Positions 20,242 through 28,786 of a stretch of DNA of 64,000 nt are shown here, one piece after another. The notes beneath the pieces are model-generated. The model searched no databases. It had not been told where the DNA came from and saw only the letters and a list, made by a program, of their open reading frames with translations. Location of the stretch: contig CANGHK010000018.1 in assembly GCA_947453625.1 (NCBI GenBank), positions 21,388 through 85,387 on the forward strand, read 5' to 3'. Every line of letters begins with the position of its first letter. The stretch's first letter is position 1. Source of the DNA: Burkholderiales bacterium (GTDB lineage Bacteria > Pseudomonadota > Gammaproteobacteria > Burkholderiales > Burkholderiaceae_C). The translations under genes and the position numbers were made by a program.

Positions 20242-21030
20242 ATGACCATGGAAGCCGTGCGTACCGACACCGACGGGCCCGTCGCGACCATCACGCTGTA
20301 CCGCCCGGCGCAGCGCAACGCGGTGGACGGTCCGACCGCCGACGCGCTGCGTGCGGCTTTCGCGGCCTTCGAGGCCGACCCGGCACTGCGGGTGGCGGTG
20401 TTGACGGGCGGCGGCGGTCAGTTCTGTGCCGGCGCCGACCTGGGCGCCGTGGCCGACCCGGCGCGGCGCAACCGGGTCGTGGCCGACGGCAGCGGCGCCG
20501 GGCCGATGGGGCCGACGCGGATGCGGTTGCGCAAACCGGTGATCGCGGCGGTCGAAGGCCATGCGGTGGCCGGCGGGCTGGAACTGGCGCTGATGTGCGA
20601 CCTGCGGGTGGCCGGCCGCAGCGCGGTGTTCGGGGTCTTCTGCCGGCGCTGGGGCGTGCCGCTGATCGACGGCGGCACGGTGCGCTTGCCGCGCTTGATC
20701 GGCCAGGCCAGGGCGCTGGACCTGATCCTGACCGGCCGGGCGGTGGCGGCCGACGAGGCGCTGGCCTTCGGGCTGGTCAACCGCGTGGTCGACGACGGCC
20801 TGGCGTTGGCCGAGGCGCAGGCGCTGGCGCGGCAGATCGCCGCCTTTCCGCAAGCCTGCCTGCAGGCCGACCGGGCCTCGGCGCTGGCGCAGTGGGACTG
20901 GCCGCTGGACCAGGCGCTGCAGCACGAGGGGGCCGGTGGCTATGCCGCGTTGCAGGCCGAAGGCCTGGCCGGCGCGGCGCGCTTCGCGGCTGGCGCCGGG
21001 CGGCATGGGCAGCCGGAAGCGGGTGGGTGA
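20242..21030 (+). CDS. crotonase / enoyl-CoA hydratase family protein
   Basis: A 262-residue protein with GGGGQFCAGADLGAV and EGHAVAGGLELALMCDLRVAG. It belongs to the subgroup with FCRRWGVPLIDGGTVRLPRL, in which the second catalytic Glu is replaced. The first Glu (GLELALMCD) is kept. ATG 20242 was chosen because sequence before it is low-complexity and family similarity starts here; ATG 20248 is possible. Confidence 0.85.
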   Translation: MTMEAVRTDTDGPVATITLYRPAQRNAVDGPTADALRAAFAAFEADPALRVAVLTGGGGQFCAGADLGAVADPARRNRVVADGSGAGPMGPTRMRLRKPVIAAVEGHAVAGGLELALMCDLRVAGRSAVFGVFCRRWGVPLIDGGTVRLPRLIGQARALDLILTGRAVAADEALAFGLVNRVVDDGLALAEAQALARQIAAFPQACLQADRASALAQWDWPLDQALQHEGAGGYAALQAEGLAGAARFAAGAGRHGQPEAGG

Positions 21031-21128
21031 GTCTTGACGCCGGGGATCTGGCGCCAGTCGGCCAGCATCGCCACCGGGGCGGGTTGACGGCACTGTCGCG
21101 CGGCACGCCGGCCCCCGACAATGGCGCG

Positions 21129-22379
21129 ATGACCGTTCAAGCCCGCCCCGACTCCCCCCAGGCCTGGTTCCGCCTGGGCATCACCCTGCTGCTGATGACC
21201 ATAGGCTCGGCCGGCATGTATGTCGTCTCGGTCATGCTGCCGGCGGTGCAGGCAGAATTCGGCGTCACCCGGGCCCAGGCCTCGCTGCCCTACACGCTGC
21301 TGATGATCGGCTTCGGCTTCGGTTGCGTGCTGATGGGCAAACTGGCCGATCGCTTCGGCATCGTGCCGGTGATCCTGATCGGTGCGGCCAGCCTGGGCCT
21401 GGGCTTTGTCGCCTGCGGCTTCGTCGGCAGCATCACCGGCTTCGCAGTCGTTCAGGGCCTGCTGATCGGCCTGTTCGGCAGCAGCGCCACCTTCGTGCCG
21501 CTGGTGGCCGACACCTCGCTGTGGTTCGTCAAGCGGCGCGGCATCGCGGTGGCGGTGTGCGCCAGCGGCAACTACCTGGCGGGCGCGATCTGGCCGCCGC
21601 TGGTGCAGCAATTCGTCGAGACCTTGGGCTGGCGGCAGACCTATACCGGGCTGGGGGTATTCACTTTCGTCAGCATGGTGTTGCTGGCGCTGGCGATGCG
21701 CGGCAAGTCGCCAGCGGCGCAGACCGCGCCGGTGCGGGTCGGCGGGCCGGTGCCGTCTAGCCGGCCCTTCGGCCTGAGCCTGGGCCAGGCCCAGGCGCTG
21801 CTGTGCGTGGCCGGCACCGCCTGCTGCGTCGCGATGGCGATGCCGCAGGTGCACATCGTGGCCTATTGCGGCGACCTGGGCTTCGGAGCGGCGCGCGGCG
21901 CCGAGATGCTGAGCCTGATGCTGGCCTGCGGCATCGTCAGCAGGCTGGTCTCGGGCGCGATCTGCGACCGCATAGGCGGTGTGCGCACGCTGCTGCTGGG
22001 TTCGTTCCTGCAGGGTGTGGCGCTGCTGCTGTTCATCCCCTTCGACGGCCTGCTGTCGCTGTACCTGATTTCGGCGATGTTCGGCCTGTTCCAGGGCGGC
22101 CTCGTGCCGAGCTACGCCATCATCGTGCGCGAGCACTTTCCGCCGGCCGAGGCCGGTGCCCGGGTCGGCACGGTGATCATGTGCACGCTGTTCGGCATGG
22201 CGCTGGGCGGCTGGATGAGCGGCAAGGTGTTCGACCTGACCGGCAGCTACCACGCGGCCTTCGTCAACGGCGTGCTGTGGAATGCCTTGAACCTGTCGGT
22301 GGCGCTGTTCCTGCTGTGGCGGGTCAGGCGCGTCGGCGCCGGGCCTCAAATACCGCTGCGCAGCGCGCCTACGGCCTGA
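21129..22379 (+). CDS. MFS transporter (12-helix)
   Basis: A 416-residue membrane protein with two sets of about six helices. The signature loop after helix 2 is MGKLADRFGIVPV. The start ITLLLMTIGSAGMYVVSVML is helix 1. It resembles the monocarboxylate/oxalate:formate antiporter branch; the substrate is not readable. It is followed 3 bases later by a second MFS gene. Confidence 0.88.
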   Translation: MTVQARPDSPQAWFRLGITLLLMTIGSAGMYVVSVMLPAVQAEFGVTRAQASLPYTLLMIGFGFGCVLMGKLADRFGIVPVILIGAASLGLGFVACGFVGSITGFAVVQGLLIGLFGSSATFVPLVADTSLWFVKRRGIAVAVCASGNYLAGAIWPPLVQQFVETLGWRQTYTGLGVFTFVSMVLLALAMRGKSPAAQTAPVRVGGPVPSSRPFGLSLGQAQALLCVAGTACCVAMAMPQVHIVAYCGDLGFGAARGAEMLSLMLACGIVSRLVSGAICDRIGGVRTLLLGSFLQGVALLLFIPFDGLLSLYLISAMFGLFQGGLVPSYAIIVREHFPPAEAGARVGTVIMCTLFGMALGGWMSGKVFDLTGSYHAAFVNGVLWNALNLSVALFLLWRVRRVGAGPQIPLRSAPTA

Positions 22380-22382
22380 GCG

Positions 22383-23792
22383 ATGGCCTCGGTCGACCCC
22401 GCGGGCGCCGCCCGGGCTGCGCCACCTGCCGCCGCGTTCGCGACTGACGCGGCCGCGGCCCCCATCGACCGACTGGCCCTGGTGGCGGTGCTGATGGGGG
22501 TGGCGCTGGCCTCGCTCGACACCTCGATCGCCAACACCGTGCTGCCGGTGATTGCCGCCGACCTGCGCGCGGCGCCGGCGGCGTCGATCTGGGTCATCAC
22601 CGCCTACCAGTTGGCGGTGGTGGCCACGCTGCTGCCCTTTGCCGCGCTGGGCGACCGGCTGGGGCCGCGCCGCATCCACCTGGTCGGACTGGCGCTGTTC
22701 ACCGCCGCGTCGCTGGCCTGCGCGCTGGCCGGCAGCCTGGCCGCGCTGACGGCGGCGCGCGTGCTGCAAGGCATAGGCGCCGGGGCGATGATGAGTGTCA
22801 ACATCGCGCTGATCCGCCGTATCTACCCGGCGGCCCGCCTGGGCCGGGGCGTCGGTCTGAACGCGCTGGTGGTGGGGGCCTCGTTCGCGCTCGGGCCCAC
22901 GGTGGCGTCGCTGGTGTTGAGCCTGGGCCACTGGCAGGCCTTGTTTGCGATCAACCTGCCGCTGGGCTTGCTGGCCTTCGCCTTCGCCCTGCCGGCGCTG
23001 CCGCGCAGCGGGCGCTCCGGCCATGGTTTCGACCCGCTGACCGCGTTGCTGACGACCGCCACCTTCGCCGCGCTGATCCTGGCGCTGGGCAACGCCGCGC
23101 AGCGCGAGCCCTGGCCTTGGGTGGTGCTGCCGCTGGCGGTGACGGGGGTCTGTGGCGGGCTGCTGCTGCGGCGCCAGGCCGGCCACCCGGCGCCGATGCT
23201 GCCGGTCGACCTGCTGCGCCGGCCGATGTTCGCGCTGTCCACCGGCACCGCGCTGGCCTCGTTCGCGGCCCAGGGCCTGGCTTTTGTGTCGCTGCCCTTC
23301 TACTTTCAGAGCGTGCTGCACCGCGACGCCGTCGCCACCGGCTTCCTGCTGACGCCCTGGCCCATCGTCGTCGCGCTGGCCGCGCCCATCGCCGGCCGGC
23401 TGTCCGACCGCTACCCGCCGGGGCTGCTGGGCGGCATAGGCCTGGCGGTGCTGAGCGCCGGCATGGCCTCGCTGGCCTGGCTGCCGGCCGACGCCAGCGT
23501 GGTCGACATCGCCTGGCGCATGGCCGTCTGCGGCGCCGGCTTCGGGGGCTTCCAGTCGCCCAACCTGCGCGCGCTGATGTCCGCGGCGCCGCCCGAGCGC
23601 AGCGGTGGCGCCAGCGGCATGATCGCAGTCGCCCGCTTGACCGGCCAGGCCGTCGGCGCGGCGCTGGTCGCACTGTGTTTCGGTCTGGCCGGCGCCCATG
23701 TGGCGAACGGGTCGACCTGGGCGCTGGCGCTGGGCTCCGGGTTCGCCGCCTTGGCGGCGGCGGCCAGCCTGGCCAGACTGTGGGTTCGCTGA
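22383..23792 (+). CDS. MFS transporter, DHA2 (14-helix drug:H+ antiporter) type
   Basis: A 469-residue protein with the DHA2 motif C region (ALASLDTSIANTVLPVIAADL), ALGDRLGPRRIHLVG after helix 2, and RVLQGIGAGAMMS. QacA/EmrB-type efflux is the family function; the substrate is unknown. ATG 22383 lies 3 bases after the preceding MFS stop, so both are likely co-transcribed. Confidence 0.88.
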   Translation: MASVDPAGAARAAPPAAAFATDAAAAPIDRLALVAVLMGVALASLDTSIANTVLPVIAADLRAAPAASIWVITAYQLAVVATLLPFAALGDRLGPRRIHLVGLALFTAASLACALAGSLAALTAARVLQGIGAGAMMSVNIALIRRIYPAARLGRGVGLNALVVGASFALGPTVASLVLSLGHWQALFAINLPLGLLAFAFALPALPRSGRSGHGFDPLTALLTTATFAALILALGNAAQREPWPWVVLPLAVTGVCGGLLLRRQAGHPAPMLPVDLLRRPMFALSTGTALASFAAQGLAFVSLPFYFQSVLHRDAVATGFLLTPWPIVVALAAPIAGRLSDRYPPGLLGGIGLAVLSAGMASLAWLPADASVVDIAWRMAVCGAGFGGFQSPNLRALMSAAPPERSGGASGMIAVARLTGQAVGAALVALCFGLAGAHVANGSTWALALGSGFAALAAAASLARLWVR

Positions 23793-23862
23793 ATCCTTGC
23801 CTTGCAGCGCGCCCGCGCTGACACCTCTCCGTCAATCCAGAACCTCACCTCGAAAGAACAGC

Positions 23863-24666
23863 ATGGATCTTCAACTCAAGGGCAAGCGCGCGATCGTCAC
23901 CGGCGGCAGCCGCGGCATAGGCAAGGCCATCGCGCGCGGACTGGCGCTGGAGGGCGCCGACGTCGTGCTGCTGGCGCGCAATGCGCAGGCGCTGACCGCG
24001 GCCGCCGCCGAGATCGCTAGCGAGACCGGCCGCACGGTGGCCGGCGTTGCGGCCGACACCACCCTCGACGACCAGGTGCGCTCGGCGGTGGCCGAGGCGG
24101 CTCGGCTGCTCGGCGGGCCTATAGACATCCTGGTCAACGCTGCGGCCGAGCCGGCCGGCTTTGCCGGGCCGCCGCAGCTGGCCGACATCAGCGGCGATTT
24201 CTTCCACGCCGAGATGGACACCAAGGTGATGGGCTACCTGCGCTGCGCGCGCGAGGTCGCGCCTGGCATGCGGGCGTCGGGCTGGGGCCGCATCGTCAAC
24301 GTCAGCGGCCTGGCGGCGCGCCAGACCGGCAACGCGGTGGGCAGCATGCGCAATGTGGCGGTGGCCGCGCTGACCAAGAACCTGGCCGATGAACTCGGCC
24401 CGGCCGGCATCCAGGTCACGGTGGTGCACCCCGGTCTGACCCGCACCGAGCGCACCGCGCCGCTGGTGGCTGCCCGCGCCGCGGCTCAGGGCGTGTCGAC
24501 CGAGGCGGTGGAGGCGCAGATGGCGGCCGGCAATTCCATCCACCACCTGGTCGATGCCGCCGAGGTGGCCGACGTGGTGGTGTTCCTCTGCTCGCCGCGC
24601 TCGCGCGCGATCAACGGCGACGCGATCGCCGCGGGCGGCGGCGCGCCGCGCGCCATCCACTACTGA
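23863..24666 (+). CDS. SDR-fold protein lacking the YxxxK catalytic pair
   Basis: A 267-residue Rossmann protein. NAD(P)-binding TGGSRGIGKA is at 13-22, DILVNAAAEPAG near 88-99, and the catalytic-Ser strand IVNVSGLAAR near 144-153. Where YSASK normally lies, the sequence is VGSMRNVAVAALTKNLADEL: neither Tyr nor Lys is present in register. VTVVHPGLTRTERT and the C-terminal GDAIAAGGGAPRAIHY are conserved-looking. It may be a non-classical reductase or a binding protein. Confidence 0.8.
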   Translation: MDLQLKGKRAIVTGGSRGIGKAIARGLALEGADVVLLARNAQALTAAAAEIASETGRTVAGVAADTTLDDQVRSAVAEAARLLGGPIDILVNAAAEPAGFAGPPQLADISGDFFHAEMDTKVMGYLRCAREVAPGMRASGWGRIVNVSGLAARQTGNAVGSMRNVAVAALTKNLADELGPAGIQVTVVHPGLTRTERTAPLVAARAAAQGVSTEAVEAQMAAGNSIHHLVDAAEVADVVVFLCSPRSRAINGDAIAAGGGAPRAIHY

Positions 24667-24696
24667 CGTGCGGGCTGACCGTCGCCAGCGCGGCGG

Positions 24697-25212
24697 TCAG
24701 CGCAGCGTGTAGCCGCGCCCGTCCATGCAGGCGGCGGTGGCGCGGTTGAAGACGCTGGCGTCAGCCATCGCCGCTTGCTGGGTGGTGGCCCAGCGGTTGC
24801 ACGCCTGGCGATCGGCTTCGGTTTGCGCCGGGCTCTGGCCGTTGCGCGGGTAGATCACCGGCTCGGTGGACGTCAGCGCCGCCGGTGCAGTCGTTGGTGC
24901 GGCTGCTGCGGCAGGCGGGGTCGGCGGCGCCGGGACGGGGTAGTAGACCGGCGGCGGTTCGACCAGCACATAGCCCGGGTAGACCGGGTAGCCCGGCGCC
25001 CCGTAGTAGTAGCTGCCCAGGCCTATGCCCAACCCCAGGCCCACGCCGCCCCAGAACGGGCCCGGACCCCAGTAGCCATGGCCGTAAGCACCACCGCCAT
25101 GGCGGTAGCCGCCGTGGCGGCCTTGGGCATCGGCCGGCAGCGGGGCCAGCGCCAGCATCGCGGCAGTCAGGGTAGCGAGGGTCGCGGTCAGGGTTGGGCG
25201 GGCGAGTTTCAT
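24697..25212 (-). CDS. secreted Gly/Tyr/Pro-rich protein
   Basis: 171 residues. The signal peptide ends at ADAQ near residue 30. A Gly/His/Tyr-rich part (GHGYWGPGPFWGGVGLGLG) and a Pro-rich tract (YPGYVLVEPPPVYYPVP) follow. The C-terminal segment (YPRNGQSPAQTEADRQACNR) recurs in many proteobacterial envelope proteins of unknown role. Two Cys flank that segment. ATG 25212 was chosen because the signal peptide starts there. Confidence 0.75.
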   Translation of the reverse strand: MKLARPTLTATLATLTAAMLALAPLPADAQGRHGGYRHGGGAYGHGYWGPGPFWGGVGLGLGIGLGSYYYGAPGYPVYPGYVLVEPPPVYYPVPAPPTPPAAAAAPTTAPAALTSTEPVIYPRNGQSPAQTEADRQACNRWATTQQAAMADASVFNRATAACMDGRGYTLR

Positions 25213-25408
25213 CGTGCATCTCCGGTTCAAGTCGTCATTTTCGCGCCGGCAGGCCGGCCGTTGTGCGGTCTGGTTTGTAAACCTGGGCCGGTCGGTGCCC
25301 GGCAGCCGGCAGGTCCACGCCGTGTTGGGCAGTGTTTTGTCAGCGGGATCGCGCTCAGTCGTGGCACATTCTGCGTTCGCCCCCACTCAAACCCCTCAAG
25401 GAGACCGC

Positions 25409-26101
25409 ATGATCAAGTCCGGCATCGACCAGCAAGCCCTGATAGACCAGTTCGCCAGCGCCAGCGCGCAACAGACTGCGCAACTGCGCACGACCGTCTT
25501 CAACGCCACGTTGGGGGCCTTGCAAGGCCGCGAGCTGAGCCTGAAGAACATCAAGAGCGTGCTTGGCACGGTGGCCCAGGCCGCCAGTGCCGGCGCGGCC
25601 AAGAACCCGCTGACCGGCAGCCTGGACCCCGAGGTGCTGCTCGACAACGCGGTGTCGGGCATGGACGACGCCTTGCTGAAGGCGGTCGAGGCCAACCGGG
25701 TGGCGCTGCAGCAGTTCGTCGCCAAGGGCGTCGACCTGCGCGAGACCCAGCTCAAGAAAGCGCTGTCCGAGATGGACAAGTTCGAGGACGCGCTGCTGGG
25801 CACGGTCAAGAAGTCGGCAGCGGCGGCTGGCGACCCGATGGCCGGGCCCTGGGCCCAAGTGCTGGAAAAGCTCAACTTGAGCGGCACCCAGACCGGCCTG
25901 AAGGCCAGCGGCGCGACCGAGCAGCTGAGCGCCCAGGTGGCGCAGATGCACAGCGCGATGCGCGAGACCCGCGCCGCCAGCCTGCGTGCGGCGCAGACCC
26001 TGGCCGAGAGCTATACCGCGCTGGTCAGTGGCGTGCTGATGGGTTTGTCCGAGGCGATGACCCAGGGCAGTGTCGCCGCCAAGACGACGCGCAAGAAGTA
26101 G
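25409..26101 (+). CDS. helical phasin-like protein of unknown function
   Basis: 230 residues, almost wholly amphipathic helix (MIKSGIDQQALIDQFAS ... SLRAAQTLAESYTALVSGVL), ending in a basic KTTRKK tail. There is no signal peptide or Cys. The pattern resembles phasins and the DUF6781-type proteins seen in Burkholderiales; a role with granules or DNA is only a guess. A clear AAGGAG ribosome site precedes ATG 25409. Confidence 0.72.
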   Translation: MIKSGIDQQALIDQFASASAQQTAQLRTTVFNATLGALQGRELSLKNIKSVLGTVAQAASAGAAKNPLTGSLDPEVLLDNAVSGMDDALLKAVEANRVALQQFVAKGVDLRETQLKKALSEMDKFEDALLGTVKKSAAAAGDPMAGPWAQVLEKLNLSGTQTGLKASGATEQLSAQVAQMHSAMRETRAASLRAAQTLAESYTALVSGVLMGLSEAMTQGSVAAKTTRKK

Positions 26102-26107
26102 CCGACG

Positions 26108-26200
26108 GGCCCTCCCCTCCGAAGGGGGAGGGCCTGCACCCCACTTTGGATGGTGCCCGGCCCGCTCCTGCGGGGGATCGCCGCGCAAAGGCAGTCGGCA
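26108..26200. repeat. GC-rich intergenic hairpin/repeat block
   Basis: A hairpin (GGCCCTCCCC, loop TCCGAA, GGGGGAGGGCC, 26108-26133) is followed by a block beginning CGGCCCGCTCCTGCGGGGG (from about 26161). The second block resembles 7797-7847 (CCGGCCCGCATCCCCC then GGGGATCG) and, more weakly, 28732-28785. The likely identity is a dispersed intergenic repeat family of this lineage. The hairpin could also act as a terminator. Confidence 0.45.
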
Positions 26201-26232
26201 TACGCTGGGGTCTTCCACAGCCGGAGACCGAC

Positions 26233-27126
26233 ATGACCCACCCGACCGCCCAGATCCTTCCGACCATTCACGCCCCCGGTTTCAACCTGTCGCGGCGTGC
26301 GCTGTGCGGCGCCGGGCTGGCCGCGCTGCTGCCCGGCCTGGCGCGGGCCCGACCCGGCCCCGGCCTGCTGCTGGCGCGTGAATGGCCGGCCGACGCCGAC
26401 CCGGCCGGTTTCCTGGTGAGCGAGAAGTTCGACGGTGTGCGCGCGCTGTGGGACGGCCAGACCCTGCGCTTCCGCAGCGGTCGAGCTATCGCCGCGCCGG
26501 CCTGGTTTGTCGCCCGGCTGCCGGCGCGGCCGCTGGACGGCGAGCTCTGGCTGGGCCGCGGCCGCTTCGAGGCGCTGGCCGGCGCGGTGCGCCAGCAGCA
26601 GCCCGACGAGGCTAGCTGGCGCGCGCTGCGCTACCAGGTCTTCGAGCTGCCTGATGCCGGTGGCAGGTTTGCCGACCGCGCCGCCGCGCTGCAGGCGCTG
26701 TGCGCCCAGACCGGCTGGGCTGCGCTGCAGGCCGTGCAACAGCGCGCGGTGGCCAGCCGGGCGGCGTTGCAGCAGCAACTCGACGCGGTGGTGGCTGCGG
26801 GTGGCGAGGGCCTGGTGCTGCACCAGGCCGACGCGCCGCAGGCCACCGGTCGCGGGCCCTGGCTGTGGAAGCACAAGCCGCTGCACGATGCCGAGGCGCT
26901 GGTGCTGGCGCACCTGCCCGGGCAAGGCCGCTTCGCCGGCCAACTCGGCGCGCTGCAGGTGCGCACCGAGGACGGGGTCGAGCTGGCGATTGGCACGGGT
27001 TTTAGCGACGCCAACCGCCAGCACCCGCCGGCCGTGGGTCAGCGCATCAGCTTCACCCACCGCGGTTACACCGCCGGCGGCGTGCCGCGCTTCGCCAGCT
27101 ACCTGCGGCCGGCGCCGGCGCTGTAA
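26233..27126 (+). CDS. exported ATP-dependent DNA ligase (Lig E type)
   Basis: A 297-residue minimal ligase. The N-terminus (NLSRRALCGAGLAALLPGLA, then RARPGP) looks like a signal or Tat-type leader. Motif I with the adenylated Lys is VSEKFDGVRALWDG, RSGRAI follows, motif III is LDGELW, motif IV is GGEGLVLH and motif V is LWKHKPL. A compact OB domain completes it. Such periplasmic ligases occur in competent proteobacteria. The next gene is exonuclease I. Confidence 0.88.
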   Translation: MTHPTAQILPTIHAPGFNLSRRALCGAGLAALLPGLARARPGPGLLLAREWPADADPAGFLVSEKFDGVRALWDGQTLRFRSGRAIAAPAWFVARLPARPLDGELWLGRGRFEALAGAVRQQQPDEASWRALRYQVFELPDAGGRFADRAAALQALCAQTGWAALQAVQQRAVASRAALQQQLDAVVAAGGEGLVLHQADAPQATGRGPWLWKHKPLHDAEALVLAHLPGQGRFAGQLGALQVRTEDGVELAIGTGFSDANRQHPPAVGQRISFTHRGYTAGGVPRFASYLRPAPAL

Positions 27127-27205
27127 GGCGGTGGCCTGGCGCCGCTGCCGGCGGCACTTCTGGCGTATCGTGCCGAACCGTACCCATCCCCAGCGGACCC
27201 TTCGC

Positions 27206-28684
27206 ATGACCGACTTCAACTTCTTATGGCACGACTATGAAACCTTCGGCCGGGTGCCCCGCCGCGACCGGCCGGCGCAGTTTGCCGGCCTGCGCACCGA
27301 TGCCGCGCTCAACGAGATTGGCGACCCGGTCGAGCTGTTTTGCCAGCCCGCGTCCGACAGCCTGCCCGACCCCGAGAGCTGCCTGCTCACCGGCATCACG
27401 CCGCAGACCTGCCTGGCGCGCGGCTTGCCCGAGCACCAGTTCGCCGCCGAGGTGCTGGCCGCGCTGGGCCAGCCCGGCACGGTGGGCGTGGGCTACAACT
27501 CGATCCGTTTCGACGACGAGGTTACGCGCCACCTGTTCTGGCGCAACCTGATCGACCCCTATGGCCGCGAATGGCAGAACGATTGCGGCCGCTGGGACTT
27601 GATGGACGTGGTGCGCTGCGCCTACGCGCTGCGGCCTGAAGGCCTCGAGTGGCCGCGCCATCCGGCGGGGCCGGACGGGGCGCCAGGCCGGCCCTCGTTC
27701 AAGCTCGAGCACCTGACCGCCGCCAACGGCGTGGCCCATGAGGCCGCCCACGACGCGCTGAGCGACGTGCGCGCCACGCTGGCGCTGGCCAGGCGGGTGC
27801 GTGATGCCCAACCCCGGCTGTGGGATTTCTGCCTCAAGCTGCGCAAGAAAGAGGCGGTGTGGCAGGAGATCGGGCCGCTGGGGGACGCCAGGCGCCCGCT
27901 GCTGCACATCTCGGGCATGTACCCGGCCGAGCGCGGCTGTATCGCCCTGGTCTGGCCGCTGGCCGTGCACCCGACCAACAAGAACGAGTTGATCGTCTGG
28001 GACCTGGCGCACGACCCCGCCGAGTTGCTGGCGCTGGACGCCGACACGCTGCGCCAGCGGATGTTTTCCAAGGCCGAGGACCTGCCCGAAGGCCTGGCCA
28101 GGTTGCCGGTCAAGACCATCCACATCAACAAGAGCCCGGTGGTGATCGGCAACCTGAAGACGCTGTCACCGGCGATGGCCGAGCGCTGGGGCCTGGACAT
28201 CGCGGCCGGGCTGGCGCATGCCGCCTGGGCGTCGTCCAACACCCGGGCGCTGGAGGCGCTGCCCTGGCGCCAGGTGTTCGAGCGCCCGGCGCCCGCGGGC
28301 ACGCCCGATGTCGACGAGGACCTCTACGGCGGATTCATCGCGCCGGCCGACCGCCGGATCCTGGAGCGGCTGCGCGGTTTGACGGGGGAACAACTCGGCG
28401 CCCAACTCGCCAGCAAGCCGCCGGTGTTTGCAGACAGCCGGCTGGCCGAACTGCTGTTCCGCTACCGCGCGCGCAACTTCAGCGCCACGCTGGACGCGCA
28501 GCAGGCCGAGCGCTGGCAGCGCCATTGCAGCGAGCGGCTGCACGACGGTGTCGGTGGTGGCTTGACGCTGTCCCGGTTCTTCGAGCGCATCGACGCGCTG
28601 AGCGAGGCTGCCGACGAGCGTGGCCAGGAGATCCTGGGCGAGCTCTACGACTACGCCGAGCAGATCGCGCCGGACCGGGTTTGA
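27206..28684 (+). CDS. sbcB: exodeoxyribonuclease I
   Basis: A 492-residue 3'-5' single-strand exonuclease for recombination and mismatch repair. DEDD motifs are visible: FLWHDYETFGRVPRRDRPAQ (D, E), GYNSIRFDDEVTRHLFWRN (D) and EAAHDALSDVRATLALA (D with H). The SH3-like and C-terminal helical parts are complete. ATG 27206 directly precedes the conserved TDFNFLWHDYETFG. Confidence 0.95.
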   Translation: MTDFNFLWHDYETFGRVPRRDRPAQFAGLRTDAALNEIGDPVELFCQPASDSLPDPESCLLTGITPQTCLARGLPEHQFAAEVLAALGQPGTVGVGYNSIRFDDEVTRHLFWRNLIDPYGREWQNDCGRWDLMDVVRCAYALRPEGLEWPRHPAGPDGAPGRPSFKLEHLTAANGVAHEAAHDALSDVRATLALARRVRDAQPRLWDFCLKLRKKEAVWQEIGPLGDARRPLLHISGMYPAERGCIALVWPLAVHPTNKNELIVWDLAHDPAELLALDADTLRQRMFSKAEDLPEGLARLPVKTIHINKSPVVIGNLKTLSPAMAERWGLDIAAGLAHAAWASSNTRALEALPWRQVFERPAPAGTPDVDEDLYGGFIAPADRRILERLRGLTGEQLGAQLASKPPVFADSRLAELLFRYRARNFSATLDAQQAERWQRHCSERLHDGVGGGLTLSRFFERIDALSEAADERGQEILGELYDYAEQIAPDRV

Positions 28685-28786
28685 GCCTGGACGGGCTCTG
28701 ACAAACAAACGCCGGGCCGACCCAAGTGTTTGTCCTCCCCCTCGGAGCGGGGGGCGGGCGCCGCAAGGCGGTGGCCTTGGGGGCTC

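Noticed and set aside
20940..23699. 919-codon open frame on the - strand
   Set aside because: It is antisense to two MFS genes with clear membrane helices, and its composition is Arg/Gln/His-rich shadow sequence.
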